A program made the translations under genes and the position numbers. A stretch of DNA of 64,000 bases, taken from assembly GCA_040755155.1 (NCBI GenBank), contig JBFMBP010000084.1, positions 64,405-128,404 of the forward strand. Reading direction: 5' to 3'. This document shows positions 42,510 to 50,727 of the stretch, piece after piece. Under the pieces are notes generated by a model, which was not told the DNA's origin, did no database searches, and saw only the letters and a program-made list of their open reading frames with translations. Numbering within the stretch: position 1 is the first letter of the stretch; each line of letters starts with the position of its first letter. Source of the DNA: Candidatus Omnitrophota bacterium. GTDB taxonomy: Bacteria; Hinthialibacterota; Hinthialibacteria; Hinthialibacterales; Hinthialibacteraceae.

Positions 42510-43898
42510 TTATTCGCACAAAAGAACGGATGCGCTTAACGATGGAAGGCCATAGGTGAAACCGCCATTCTCCACGGTCAGCGTTTCCGGATCGCCAAGA
42601 ATGGTTATGCTCTTGCCGTCCAAGGAATTCAAGCCGGATAGATCGAATGCCAACGCCTGCGCCGCTTCGTTAACGATGAAGAAAGCCCATTTTCCTTCGC
42701 GTTCCTTCGCCAGAAAGACGATGCCGTTGTCGTCTGAGGCGGAGGATGGATGTTGGATGAATTTTATCCGCGAATTGGCGTCGGGTGCGGAAAGATAAGG
42801 CTGAAGATCGCACAGTTCGGAAACCGTTTTCGTCAATTCCAGCCAGAAAATTGAATTTTTATCCACATAATCGCTGCCCCAATAGAGCAAGCCCCGCGCG
42901 CCGTTGGCGATGGCGTCATAGGCCATGAATCGCGTTTGGTTGTAAGTCGGACGCGGACGTTTTTTATCGGTGGAGCGGGATTCGTTTAGATCGTCCCAGC
43001 CGAAGCCCTGCAATACCATCCACACCGGCTTGCCGGGAATCGACGCCGCCATACGCTGCGTATAGCGTCCCACGCAGGCGAGGTTGCGTTCCGCCAGATC
43101 GCTATGTCCGTTGTCCGGCCCGAAGGGAACGGGATAGATGTCGCATCCGGCGATGTCGGCCAATTCGCCAAAGGAAGTCAGATCGGCGATGGAATTGCGC
43201 GGGGCGTGGTTGAACCATAACACGTGTTTAGGATCGGCCTGGCGGACAGTTTCGCATCCCGACGCCAGTTGCTGGCGCAAGGGTTCGATCGCCTGCCGCC
43301 ATTCGCTCAATTTCTCCGGCGATGGGGGCAGTTTGACGAGGGCGCGGATTTGTTCTTCCAACGCATCCGCTTGTTCGTAGCGGGCGCTATTACGATAGCG
43401 CCGCCATAAGGCTGCCATTGATTGCAACTTTTCTTTTTCTTCCGCCGATCCGGAAAATTGGGCTAACGCCTCATCCACTTCCTTCCACCGATCAACGGTG
43501 CGGTTCCATCGCAGCCACCAGACGTTCCACAACGCTTCGTCCGGCGCTTCCCAAACCGCCAACGCCGGATGGGAGGCGAACGTCTTGACGGCGGCTTCCA
43601 GCGCTGTCTTTTCCTGTTCATTGGATACAGCCAGACCGCCTAACGGAATCCAAGCATGAAGCTCATGAGCCTGCGCCCGATCCAGGTCCTCTTTCGCCGC
43701 GTTGACGCGAATCAAATTGAATCCCGCTTCGGCGGCCTCTTGGGCGAAAGCGTCGTTCTTGGCTTGTTCGTATAGGCCGAGAATAAAAACACGCTCGCCA
43801 TTCATCCGCAGCATTCCATCTTTATCGATGGAGGTGGGATGAGCATAAGCGCCGCAGACGCCAAGGAGCAGCAGGGAAAGAACGATCGTAGATTTCAT
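42510..43898 (-). CDS. Secreted glycoside hydrolase-like TIM-barrel protein
   Basis: This 462-residue protein has a signal peptide, MKSTIVLSLLLLGVCGAYA. The body looks like a clan A-type barrel: VFILGLYEQAKNDAFAQEAAEAGFNLIRV, then LAVWEAPDEALWN (about 115-127), where the glutamates could be catalytic or structural, and VWMVLQGFGWDDLNESR. Inner helices carry a Glu/Arg-rich insertion (about 130-210). The C-terminal beta domain has FFIVNEAAQALAFDLSGL. I would place it near GH42/GH5-type families without naming one. AAAGGAA precedes ATG 43898. Confidence 0.7.
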   Translation of the reverse strand: MKSTIVLSLLLLGVCGAYAHPTSIDKDGMLRMNGERVFILGLYEQAKNDAFAQEAAEAGFNLIRVNAAKEDLDRAQAHELHAWIPLGGLAVSNEQEKTALEAAVKTFASHPALAVWEAPDEALWNVWWLRWNRTVDRWKEVDEALAQFSGSAEEKEKLQSMAALWRRYRNSARYEQADALEEQIRALVKLPPSPEKLSEWRQAIEPLRQQLASGCETVRQADPKHVLWFNHAPRNSIADLTSFGELADIAGCDIYPVPFGPDNGHSDLAERNLACVGRYTQRMAASIPGKPVWMVLQGFGWDDLNESRSTDKKRPRPTYNQTRFMAYDAIANGARGLLYWGSDYVDKNSIFWLELTKTVSELCDLQPYLSAPDANSRIKFIQHPSSASDDNGIVFLAKEREGKWAFFIVNEAAQALAFDLSGLNSLDGKSITILGDPETLTVENGGFTYGLPSLSASVLLCE

Positions 43899-44400
43899 GG
43901 GATTTCCTTTCGCGCGAGTCGCAGCTATTATGAAAAATAACGCTCGAAACAAAAAATTATTCCACTTATACCATTCTGAGTTAGGATTGTTGCTTGTAAA
44001 TTCCCTCGCCCTTTGGGAGAGGGGTAGGGTGAGGGAAATATAAGTCTAACAATATCAACCCTCACCTAACCTCTCCCCATCTTGGGAGAGGAATTTTTAA
44101 AACAGCAATATTAATGCACGTTGGTATTATTATTACCATGACGGGGAGTGGAATGCGATGGATGGAAGCAGGGTCTATTCATTATTTTGCGAAAGACGTA
44201 CAATGGACTTTTTCGGAACCGCCTTCTTCCAGAAACGCAACCGTTAGGAAGGCTGAATGTCATTCAAGAAATCAATGCAGGCAGAGGCTCGCAAGGATAT
44301 TCAATTTAAGATGTAAAGAAAGATAGAATAACAGGGAAAAGTGAGCTCGGTTTGCGCATTCGGATTCAACGCATATCTACAGGTTGAAAAGGAGTTTTTA
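43899..44400. other. Intergenic region between divergent genes
   Basis: No gene is convincing here. It contains MITE-like copy 3 and about 295 further bases with the promoter and leader of the phosphatase gene; I see no clear motif beyond the ribosome site before 44401. Confidence 0.5.
43991..44105. repeat. MITE-like long-hairpin element, copy 3
   Basis: Arms CCCTCGCCCTTTGGGAGAGG and ACCTCTCCCCATCTTGGGAG face each other around the core TAAGTCTAACAATATCAACC shared with the other copies. The outer GAGCCTCTTGCAAAA ends are not seen. Confidence 0.75.
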
Positions 44401-45570
44401 ATGAGAGTGTTTCTTTGTTCGGTCATTGTATTTCTCGCTGGTTCTTCTTTTGCGGCGCAAGAGAAAACCGATTCGTTCGATTTTGTCGTCAAACCGTATT
44501 TGCAGTATTCGACGCAAAACCAAATGACGATTCTCTGGGAAACCACGGCGCCGGCGAAATCTCAGGTTCAATACTACGAAGCCGTTATCCACTCCGTATC
44601 CCCGGAATGGATGGAAACTCCGGGACAAGGAACGGAAAGCGAGATGAACGAAATCGCGTTAACCGGTTTGAAGCCGGAAACCAATTATTTCTATCGAACC
44701 ATATCCACCACGGAAGACGGTCAAAAGCTCGAAAGCGAGCTCTATTCCTTCAAAACCGCCGTTAAAGAAGATTCGGCCTATGCCTTCGCCGTTTTTAGCG
44801 ATTCGCAAACCAACCCGGAAGTATGGGGGAAAATTGCGGAATTGGCCTGGCGGGAGCGTCCCAACTTCGCCGTTCACGCAGGAGACATTGTGGGGACGGG
44901 CGGCAATAAAAGCCAGTGGGTTGATCATTTCTTAAAGCCGGGCCATGTTTTCATGAGCCGGATTCCGATCTTCGCCATCCTGGGAAATCATGAAAACGAC
45001 GATGCGAATTATTACCGGTATATTTCCAATCCCAAACCGGAATATTATTACTCGTTCCAATATGGGAATGCCCAATTCTTTCTTCTGGATAGTTGCCGCG
45101 ACGCCGCTCCCGGCGGCGAAATATATCGGTGGCTCGATTCGGCTCTCGCAAGTTCCAAAAGCCGTTGGAAATTCGTCGTTCATCATCATCCCCCTTATTC
45201 GTCCGACGAAAACGACTATGGAGATGCGTATAAAGAAAAATCTCTGCTGGCCGATCGTCATGTTCAATCTTTAATTTCTCTCTACGAAAAACATAACGTT
45301 GACATGGTCTTCTTCGGGCATATTCACGACTACGAACGAACCTGGCCCCTTCGTCAAAATCGAATCAACCATCAAAACGGGGTGATTTATATCCAGACCG
45401 GAGGTTGCGGCGGCGATTTGGAAAACTACGCGCCGACTCGCTCCTGGTTTACGCAAAAGGTTCATCGAGACCATCATTTCTGTCTGATCAATATTCATGA
45501 CAATCATTTGGAATTCCAAGCCATTGATCGGAATTGGAATTTATTCGATGCGTTTTCGCTGGTTAAATAA
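44401..45570 (+). CDS. Purple acid phosphatase-like metallophosphoesterase
   Basis: This 389-residue secreted protein has a signal peptide, MRVFLCSVIVFLAGSSFA. Residues about 25-122 form the fibronectin-type III domain found before purple acid phosphatases (VVKPYLQYSTQNQMTILWET). The metallophosphatase core follows with the two-metal motifs: VFSDSQTNP (D134), VHAGDIVGTGG (159-168), AILGNHEND (192-200), VVHHHPPYS and VFFGHIHDYERTWP. It probably cleaves phosphate esters outside the cytoplasm, perhaps for phosphate supply. AAAAGGAG precedes the ATG. Confidence 0.9.
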   Translation: MRVFLCSVIVFLAGSSFAAQEKTDSFDFVVKPYLQYSTQNQMTILWETTAPAKSQVQYYEAVIHSVSPEWMETPGQGTESEMNEIALTGLKPETNYFYRTISTTEDGQKLESELYSFKTAVKEDSAYAFAVFSDSQTNPEVWGKIAELAWRERPNFAVHAGDIVGTGGNKSQWVDHFLKPGHVFMSRIPIFAILGNHENDDANYYRYISNPKPEYYYSFQYGNAQFFLLDSCRDAAPGGEIYRWLDSALASSKSRWKFVVHHHPPYSSDENDYGDAYKEKSLLADRHVQSLISLYEKHNVDMVFFGHIHDYERTWPLRQNRINHQNGVIYIQTGGCGGDLENYAPTRSWFTQKVHRDHHFCLINIHDNHLEFQAIDRNWNLFDAFSLVK

Positions 45571-45730
45571 TGAGTAACTATTTAGCTGTATGAAGTGAAG
45601 AAATACTTATTTATTATTTCGCCCTTTCAGGGCTTTAAAACAAGGATTTCTCTTCAATCGGGTAAACTGTTACCCCATTTCATTGTCTCAGTGCGATTCT
45701 TTACTTTCATAAGAATATTCTACCGTTCTT

Positions 45731-45991
45731 TTACCGGTAAACCTGCCGCCGATGGTCGATATCGATGACGAGGACGATAAGCCGGTCGTCGTGAATTTCA
45801 TAAACGATGCGGTAATCGCCCGAACGAAGCGACCAACGATATTCAATGCCCTTTAACTTTTTTACTCCGCGAGGCCTGGGGTTTTCTGTTAACGATAACA
45901 GGAGGATATCGATGCGTTTTTGGATCGTTTTAGGAAGAGAACGCAGATTATGCCGAGCTATTGGTCTAAATTCGATTTTGTACTCGGTCAT
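45731..45991 (-). CDS. RelE/ParE family toxin, module 1
   Basis: This 86-residue protein matches the RelE type: EFRPIARHNLRSLPKTIQKRIDILLLSLTENPRPRGVKKLKG, then YRWSLRSGDYRIVYEIHDDRLIVLVIDIDHRRQVYR, with the arginine-rich catalytic surface of ribosome-dependent mRNA interferases. Its ATG overlaps the stop of the antitoxin gene (ATGA). A closely similar second module lies directly upstream. Confidence 0.9.
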   Translation of the reverse strand: MTEYKIEFRPIARHNLRSLPKTIQKRIDILLLSLTENPRPRGVKKLKGIEYRWSLRSGDYRIVYEIHDDRLIVLVIDIDHRRQVYR

Positions 45992-46230
45992 GAATCTAGT
46001 CCCAATTCTTTTCTAATCTCCTCATAAGGTATATTCTCCCCCGGCTCTTTTAGCGCGGCGTCGGCGAGTTGGTTCAATCTTCGATCTTCCAGCTCGTCAA
46101 GGTAAGCGTAATCTTCCATCTCCATAACGACGAATTCTTTGCCCTTATATTGAAAAAAGACACGCTCGCCGGTCTCTAAGATTTTTTCGCAATAGGCGGC
46201 TAGGTTCTCTTTTTCGACGGCTTGAGTCAT
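45988..46230 (-). CDS. Phd/YefM-type antitoxin, module 1
   Basis: This 80-residue antitoxin reads NLAAYCEKILETGERVFFQYKGKEFVVMEMEDYAYLDELEDRRLNQLADAALKEPGENIPYEEIRKELG. The first half has the Phd/YefM-like beta sheet and the C-terminal helices would wrap the toxin. GGAG precedes the ATG. The antitoxin of module 2 is over 85% identical. Confidence 0.88.
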   Translation of the reverse strand: MTQAVEKENLAAYCEKILETGERVFFQYKGKEFVVMEMEDYAYLDELEDRRLNQLADAALKEPGENIPYEEIRKELGLDS

Positions 46231-46310
46231 GACGTTTTCTCCATTGAATGTCGTTGCGTATATCTTATGGATTTAGTCTAACTTTTTATCGGGCGTATCG
46301 TAAAAATTTT

Positions 46311-46571
46311 CTATCGCCGGTAAACTTGCCGCCGATGATCGATATCGATGACGAGGACGATAAGCCTGTCGTCGTGAATTTCATAAACGATGCGGTAATC
46401 TCCCGAACGAAGCGCCCAACGGTTCTCTACACCCTTTAATTTTTTTACGCCGGAAGGACGGGGATTCAGGGCTAAGGATTCTAAAAGTGCGATGATTTTG
46501 CTTCGCCGTTCCGGGGATAATTTTTTTATTTCGCGCTGCGGCCGGGATAGGATTTCAATGGTATAAGCCAT
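46311..46571 (-). CDS. RelE/ParE family toxin, module 2
   Basis: This 86-residue toxin has RPQREIKKLSPERRSKIIALLESLALNPRPSGVKKLKGVENRWALRSGDYRIVYEIHDDRLIVLVIDIDHRRQVYRR. Its C-terminal 38 residues are nearly identical to those of module 1, while the first half has diverged. ATG 46571 is four bases after the antitoxin stop; the earlier in-frame ATG at 46586 overlaps the antitoxin. Confidence 0.9.
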   Translation of the reverse strand: MAYTIEILSRPQREIKKLSPERRSKIIALLESLALNPRPSGVKKLKGVENRWALRSGDYRIVYEIHDDRLIVLVIDIDHRRQVYRR

Positions 46572-46575
46572 CGAC

Positions 46576-46812
46576 TTACAATCCAAGTTCTTTTTTGAAT
46601 TGTTCTAAGGTGATCGTCTCCCCCGGTTCCTGCAGCGCGGCGTCGGCGAGTTGGTTTAACCTTCGGTCTTCCAACTCGTCCAGATAGGCGTAATCCTCCA
46701 TCTCCATGATGACGAATTCTTTGCCTTTATACTGAAAAAAAACGCGCTCGCCAGTGGCCAGGATTTTTTCGCAATAGGCGGCCAAGTTTTCTTTCTCGGC
46801 GGTTTGAGTCAT
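46576..46812 (-). CDS. Phd/YefM-type antitoxin, module 2
   Basis: This 78-residue antitoxin is nearly identical to that of module 1 through the middle section FFQYKGKEFVIMEMEDYAYLDELEDRRLNQLADAAL. Its C-terminus differs, ending PGETITLEQFKKELGL, the part that contacts the toxin. The upstream DNA, including the ribosome site, also resembles module 1. The difference may keep the modules from cross-neutralising. Confidence 0.88.
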   Translation of the reverse strand: MTQTAEKENLAAYCEKILATGERVFFQYKGKEFVIMEMEDYAYLDELEDRRLNQLADAALQEPGETITLEQFKKELGL

Positions 46813-46849
46813 GGGAAACTCTCCATTTAAACATCTCTGCGCTGATCGG

Positions 46850-46925
46850 CGTTTATGGATATATTCTAACTTTATATCGGGAACATCGCAACGATTTTCT
46901 GGCGCCGGAAAACTTGCCGCCGATA
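46850..46925 (-). pseudogene. Remnant of a third toxin-antitoxin unit
   Basis: The stretch TATCGGGAACATCGCAACG and the following GCCGGAAAACTTGCCGCCGAT match the sequences at the boundary of modules 1 and 2 (upstream spacer plus the last toxin codons). Only the tail of a toxin gene remains. It shows that the tandem array once held three copies. Confidence 0.6.
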
Positions 46926-46935
46926 TTTGAAATAC

Positions 46936-48168
46936 TTATCTGGCGCTGCGTTCAAAAAATCTCCTCATCCCCGGCGGAATGACAAATATGGCCTGTATCG
47001 TTTCGGGCGATACAATGCGTAAATCGACGATTCCCCGTTGCGTCAGCCGTTGATCTGCCGTCTCCAGCGAGATCGGCGCACTCTCTTCTTGCGAACAGAG
47101 AAGATATCCGATAATCGTTCCGTAGGAGGGGACAAATTGCATATACGGTTCCGCCCGCCGGAACGCTTTCCTAAGCCGACCGGCGATGCGCGCCGAATTT
47201 TCCCCGATCAACAACGGCGCTCCGACATGCAGCGCCAAATAGCCTCCCGGCGCTAGTTGCCGCGCCGCCGCTTCGTAAAACTCCTGCGGGAATCCATCCG
47301 GTTCCGGTCGCGCGGGATCCGCCGTATCCACGAGAATGGCGTCATAAGGCTCTTGCGTTTCATAAATGAATTTCGCTGCATCTTCTATATGCAGGGTTAC
47401 CCGGCTATCATCCAGCGATCCCCGATGGATCGGATGCAGCCACTCCCTCGCCGCTTCTATCATGACGGGATCGATCTCCACGATATCGCAGCGTTCCACG
47501 CAGGGATGCTTCAAAACCTCCCGCGCCGCGCCGCCGTCGCCGCCGCCGCAGATCAAAACGCGCTTCGGCTGGGGATGGCATAACAATGGAATATGAACCA
47601 GCGGCTCGTTGAAATAGAAATCGTCTCCTTCGCTGGTCTGCAATACGCCGTCAAGCGCAAGAAAGCGCCCGAACGCCTTGGTTTCGCCGATGGTGATTTT
47701 TTGATAAGGACTTTGGCGTGTGAAGAGAAGGGATTCGATATCGAGATACATGCCATAGGCAGGACGAACTTTTTCAGCATCAATCAAGCGGGGGATCATG
47801 GCCGCCTGTTCGGTCAGTTTGCGCTGCGCCAGAAAAATTTCCGCGATGCGTTCGCCCAACGCTAAGGTCCGCGCCTCGTTAATGCGTTGAAAATCGCAGA
47901 CGCTGATTTCCGCCAATGCTAGCCGCCCGTGCTCCGGCCACGTATGAATTACGACGTGCGATTCCGCCAGGATATACGCCGCCGTAAAACCGCCTTCTGC
48001 GAAGCAATAGCTCGTCTCTTTCAGAAACGTTAGCCCCGACGTTTGGATCGCTTCGATCAATAGGGGAGAAAAGAGTTCCGGTTGTTTTAGAATATTCTCG
48101 CCGCATCGGCAATCTTGCAAAAGGATGCGCAGATTTGTCCCCGATGGCAGGCGGTGGTTTTCGTTCAT
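46936..48168 (-). CDS. Fused S-adenosylmethionine decarboxylase / spermidine synthase
   Basis: This is a 410-residue two-domain enzyme. Residues 1 to about 120 resemble the class 1b AdoMet decarboxylase: AYILAESHVVIHTWPEHG has the E69-S70 self-cleavage site that makes the pyruvoyl group, and C91 in SVCDF fits the catalytic cysteine. From about 135 the spermidine synthase domain follows, with LLFTRQSPYQKITI, LDGVLQTSEGDDFYFNEPL, VLICGGGDGGAAREVLKH (204-221) and DTADPARPEP. Together they would turn AdoMet and putrescine into spermidine in one chain. No clear ribosome site precedes ATG 48168. Confidence 0.88.
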   Translation of the reverse strand: MNENHRLPSGTNLRILLQDCRCGENILKQPELFSPLLIEAIQTSGLTFLKETSYCFAEGGFTAAYILAESHVVIHTWPEHGRLALAEISVCDFQRINEARTLALGERIAEIFLAQRKLTEQAAMIPRLIDAEKVRPAYGMYLDIESLLFTRQSPYQKITIGETKAFGRFLALDGVLQTSEGDDFYFNEPLVHIPLLCHPQPKRVLICGGGDGGAAREVLKHPCVERCDIVEIDPVMIEAAREWLHPIHRGSLDDSRVTLHIEDAAKFIYETQEPYDAILVDTADPARPEPDGFPQEFYEAAARQLAPGGYLALHVGAPLLIGENSARIAGRLRKAFRRAEPYMQFVPSYGTIIGYLLCSQEESAPISLETADQRLTQRGIVDLRIVSPETIQAIFVIPPGMRRFFERSAR

Positions 48169-48541
48169 TCTAAAAACAGTGGCTAGCGAACAGTAATAAT
48201 CGAAGCAGGAAGATATTCATTTTTTTTTACGATATTGAATCGCGAAATCACGAAAAAGATCGAATTCCACGAAATGATCGAATCATGGATAGCGCGGATT
48301 CTTTTTAATTGCACGAAAAAGATCTTTTTACGGAGCGATTGTTATCGCCAACTGTTTTTCGGGTTTTTCTATTAATTTCGCGCTTTCGAGATTCAAAACG
48401 GCGATAATAATAAACCTCTTTTACTTTATTGGATTTATCCTTACCCACAAGTCGAAAGGAAGCTCAAGGGCAGAAACAACCTTGCCCTTGCCACCCCTTA
48501 TTAGTCTTGATCCTGTCCATCTCACATCGTTAATTTACGTC
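48169..48541. other. Intergenic region between speDE-like gene and dxs
   Basis: No gene was seen. The sequence is AT-rich at left, with an inverted CAAGGGCA/TGCCCTTG hairpin at 48465-48490 that recurs at 51801-51826. Confidence 0.6.
48465..48490. repeat. CAAGGGCA hairpin repeat, copy 1
   Basis: CAAGGGCA pairs with TGCCCTTG around a ten-base loop. The loop and downstream CC-CCC bases match a copy at 51801-51826. Confidence 0.65.
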
Positions 48542-50437
48542 TCAAACCACGGCCGCCGCCGCATGGGAATGGATGAATTGCGAAATCCGCAAGGCGACCT
48601 GACGGGGCAATAGGCCATGCTCTTCGAAAATTTCCGAACGTTCGCCGTGCTCGATCATTTCATCTGGCAATCCCAATCGCAGTAAGGGAAAGCGTTCCAT
48701 ACCCAAATCGTGAAGCGCTTCCGAAACGGCGCTGGAAAAGCCTCCGTTGAGCGTATGATCCTCATAGGCGACGAAATAATGGTGGGTCTTCGCCAAATCC
48801 TGGATCATCTCTATGTCCAATGGCTTGGCGTAGCGCATATTGACTACGGTTGGACGGATGCCTTCTTTTTTCAGCAGATCCGCCGCTTCCAGCGCGCGAT
48901 AGACCATATAGCCGTAAGCCAGAATGGCGACCTCCTTGCCTTCCCGCATTACCTCGCCTTTTCCAATGGGCAGCGGCGCTTCCTCTTCCAACCATTTTAC
49001 CCCTTCACCAGTGGCGCGGGGATAGCGCACGGCGAAGGGGCCATCGTAGTTCAACGCCGTCCATAACAACGCCGAAAGTTCCTTTTCGTCGGCGGCGGCG
49101 GATACCACCATATTCGGCAAAGCGCGCAAATAGGCGATGTCGTACAATCCTTGGTGCGTGGCTCCATCGTCTCCTACGACGCCCCCCCGGTCGAGGGCGA
49201 AAATCACCGGCAGATTTTGAATGCAGACGTCGTGATAAATCTGGTCGAATGCGCGCTGCAAAAAGGTGGAATAGATCGCCGCTACCGGACGGATGCCCTC
49301 GCAGGCCAATCCCGCCGACAATAACACCGCATGTTGCTCCGCGATGCCCACGTCGAAAAACTGGTTGGGAAATTTCTGCGCCAGCGCCGAAAGCCCCGTT
49401 CCCGAGGCCATAGCCGCCGTGATGCCCACGACTTTGGGATTCTTCTCCGCCATCTTGCACATTACTTTACTGAAAACTTGGGTGTACGCCGGTCCCAAGG
49501 ACTTCTTCATGGCGAAAGTTTTCGGTTCGCCCGTGATCTTATCGAACGGCTTGGCCCCGTGCCACGAGGCCGGATCATTTTCCGCCGGTTCGTAGCCATG
49601 CCCTTTTTCCGTGATGACGTGCAACAGGATCGGGCCTTTTAAATCTTTCAAGCTTGTCAGCGTCTCTTCCACCAACTGCAAATCGTGACCGTTGATGGGA
49701 CCAAAATAACGGAAGCCCAACTCTTCGAAGAAGGCGCCGGGCACGATCAGCGACTTGATGCTTTCCCCCATCTTTTGCAGACGCCGCACCAGCGTTTTGC
49801 CGATGCTCTTCTCCAAAAACTTGTCTACGCCCTCCATCGTTTTGTTGTAATAATAACTACTGATGATCCGGTTGAGGTAATGGGAAATCCCTCCTACATT
49901 AGGCGAGATCGACATGTAATTGTCGTTGAGAATGACGAGCATATCCTTTTTTAGATGCCCGGCGTGATCCAGACCTTCGTAGGCCACGCCGCCCGTCAAT
50001 CCCCCGTCTCCGATGATAGCGACGACTTTATAGCTTTCCCCCTTCAAATCCCGCGCCGCCGCCATGCCTAAAGCGGCGGAAACGGACGTGCTGGCATGGC
50101 CTGTCCCGAAATGATCGTACCGGCTCTCGCTGCGCCGGGGGAATCCGCTCATGCCCCTATACTGCCGCAAGGTATGAAATTGATCCCGCCGCCCCGTGAG
50201 CAATTTATGGGCGTAGGATTGATGACCCACATCCCATACGAATTTGTCTTTAGGGCAATCGAATACGCGATGCAGAGCGATAATAAGCTCTACCGCGCCC
50301 AGGCAGGGCGCCAAGTGCCCCCCGCGCTCGCTGACGACGTCGATGATGCTTTGCCGCAAATCTTTCGCCAGAATTTCCAACTCGGCGAAACTCAAATCGC
50401 GCAGATCTTCTGGGCAGGATATTTTTTCTAAGACCAT
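48542..50437 (-). CDS. dxs: 1-deoxy-D-xylulose-5-phosphate synthase
   Basis: Dxs joins pyruvate and glyceraldehyde phosphate with thiamine diphosphate, the first step of the MEP pathway. The 631-residue length is normal. Visible motifs are DVGHQSYAHKLLTGR (67-81), the cofactor motif VAIIGDGGLTGG...NDNYMSIS and DRGGVVGDDGATHQG, with VGIAEQHAV in the pyrimidine domain. AAGAGGTT precedes ATG 50437. It is the last gene of the xseA-xseB-ispA-dxs run, with the order of E. coli. Confidence 0.96.
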   Translation of the reverse strand: MVLEKISCPEDLRDLSFAELEILAKDLRQSIIDVVSERGGHLAPCLGAVELIIALHRVFDCPKDKFVWDVGHQSYAHKLLTGRRDQFHTLRQYRGMSGFPRRSESRYDHFGTGHASTSVSAALGMAAARDLKGESYKVVAIIGDGGLTGGVAYEGLDHAGHLKKDMLVILNDNYMSISPNVGGISHYLNRIISSYYYNKTMEGVDKFLEKSIGKTLVRRLQKMGESIKSLIVPGAFFEELGFRYFGPINGHDLQLVEETLTSLKDLKGPILLHVITEKGHGYEPAENDPASWHGAKPFDKITGEPKTFAMKKSLGPAYTQVFSKVMCKMAEKNPKVVGITAAMASGTGLSALAQKFPNQFFDVGIAEQHAVLLSAGLACEGIRPVAAIYSTFLQRAFDQIYHDVCIQNLPVIFALDRGGVVGDDGATHQGLYDIAYLRALPNMVVSAAADEKELSALLWTALNYDGPFAVRYPRATGEGVKWLEEEAPLPIGKGEVMREGKEVAILAYGYMVYRALEAADLLKKEGIRPTVVNMRYAKPLDIEMIQDLAKTHHYFVAYEDHTLNGGFSSAVSEALHDLGMERFPLLRLGLPDEMIEHGERSEIFEEHGLLPRQVALRISQFIHSHAAAAVV

Positions 50438-50520
50438 AACCTCTTACCGTTCTCTTTCTCGAAAAATCAATATCGATCCGCAGGGATGGCGAATCGATTT
50501 CTATCAACTTAAAAATAACG

Positions 50521-50674
50521 GAGCCTCTTGCATAATTCTTTTATTCCTCCCCCATGCTTGGGGGGAGGTTAGGAGGGGGTTGACGTAAGTCCGTTAAAAT
50601 CAACCCCCCTCTAACTCCCCCCAAGTTTGGGGGGAGAATTTAAAGATGGATTTCAATAATTTTGCATGAGCCTC
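50521..50674. repeat. MITE-like long-hairpin element, copy 4 (154 bp)
   Basis: Left end GAGCCTCTTGCATAATTCTT and right end reading inward GAGGCTCATGCAAAATTATT match copy 2 with few changes; the internal arms and core TAAGTCCGTTAAAATCAACC are also shared. It separates dxs from ispA. Confidence 0.85.
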
Positions 50675-50727
50675 AACGATTAGCGGTTTTTAAGGCTAAA
50701 TAATGTAAGTACATCGGCGCTGGGGGA

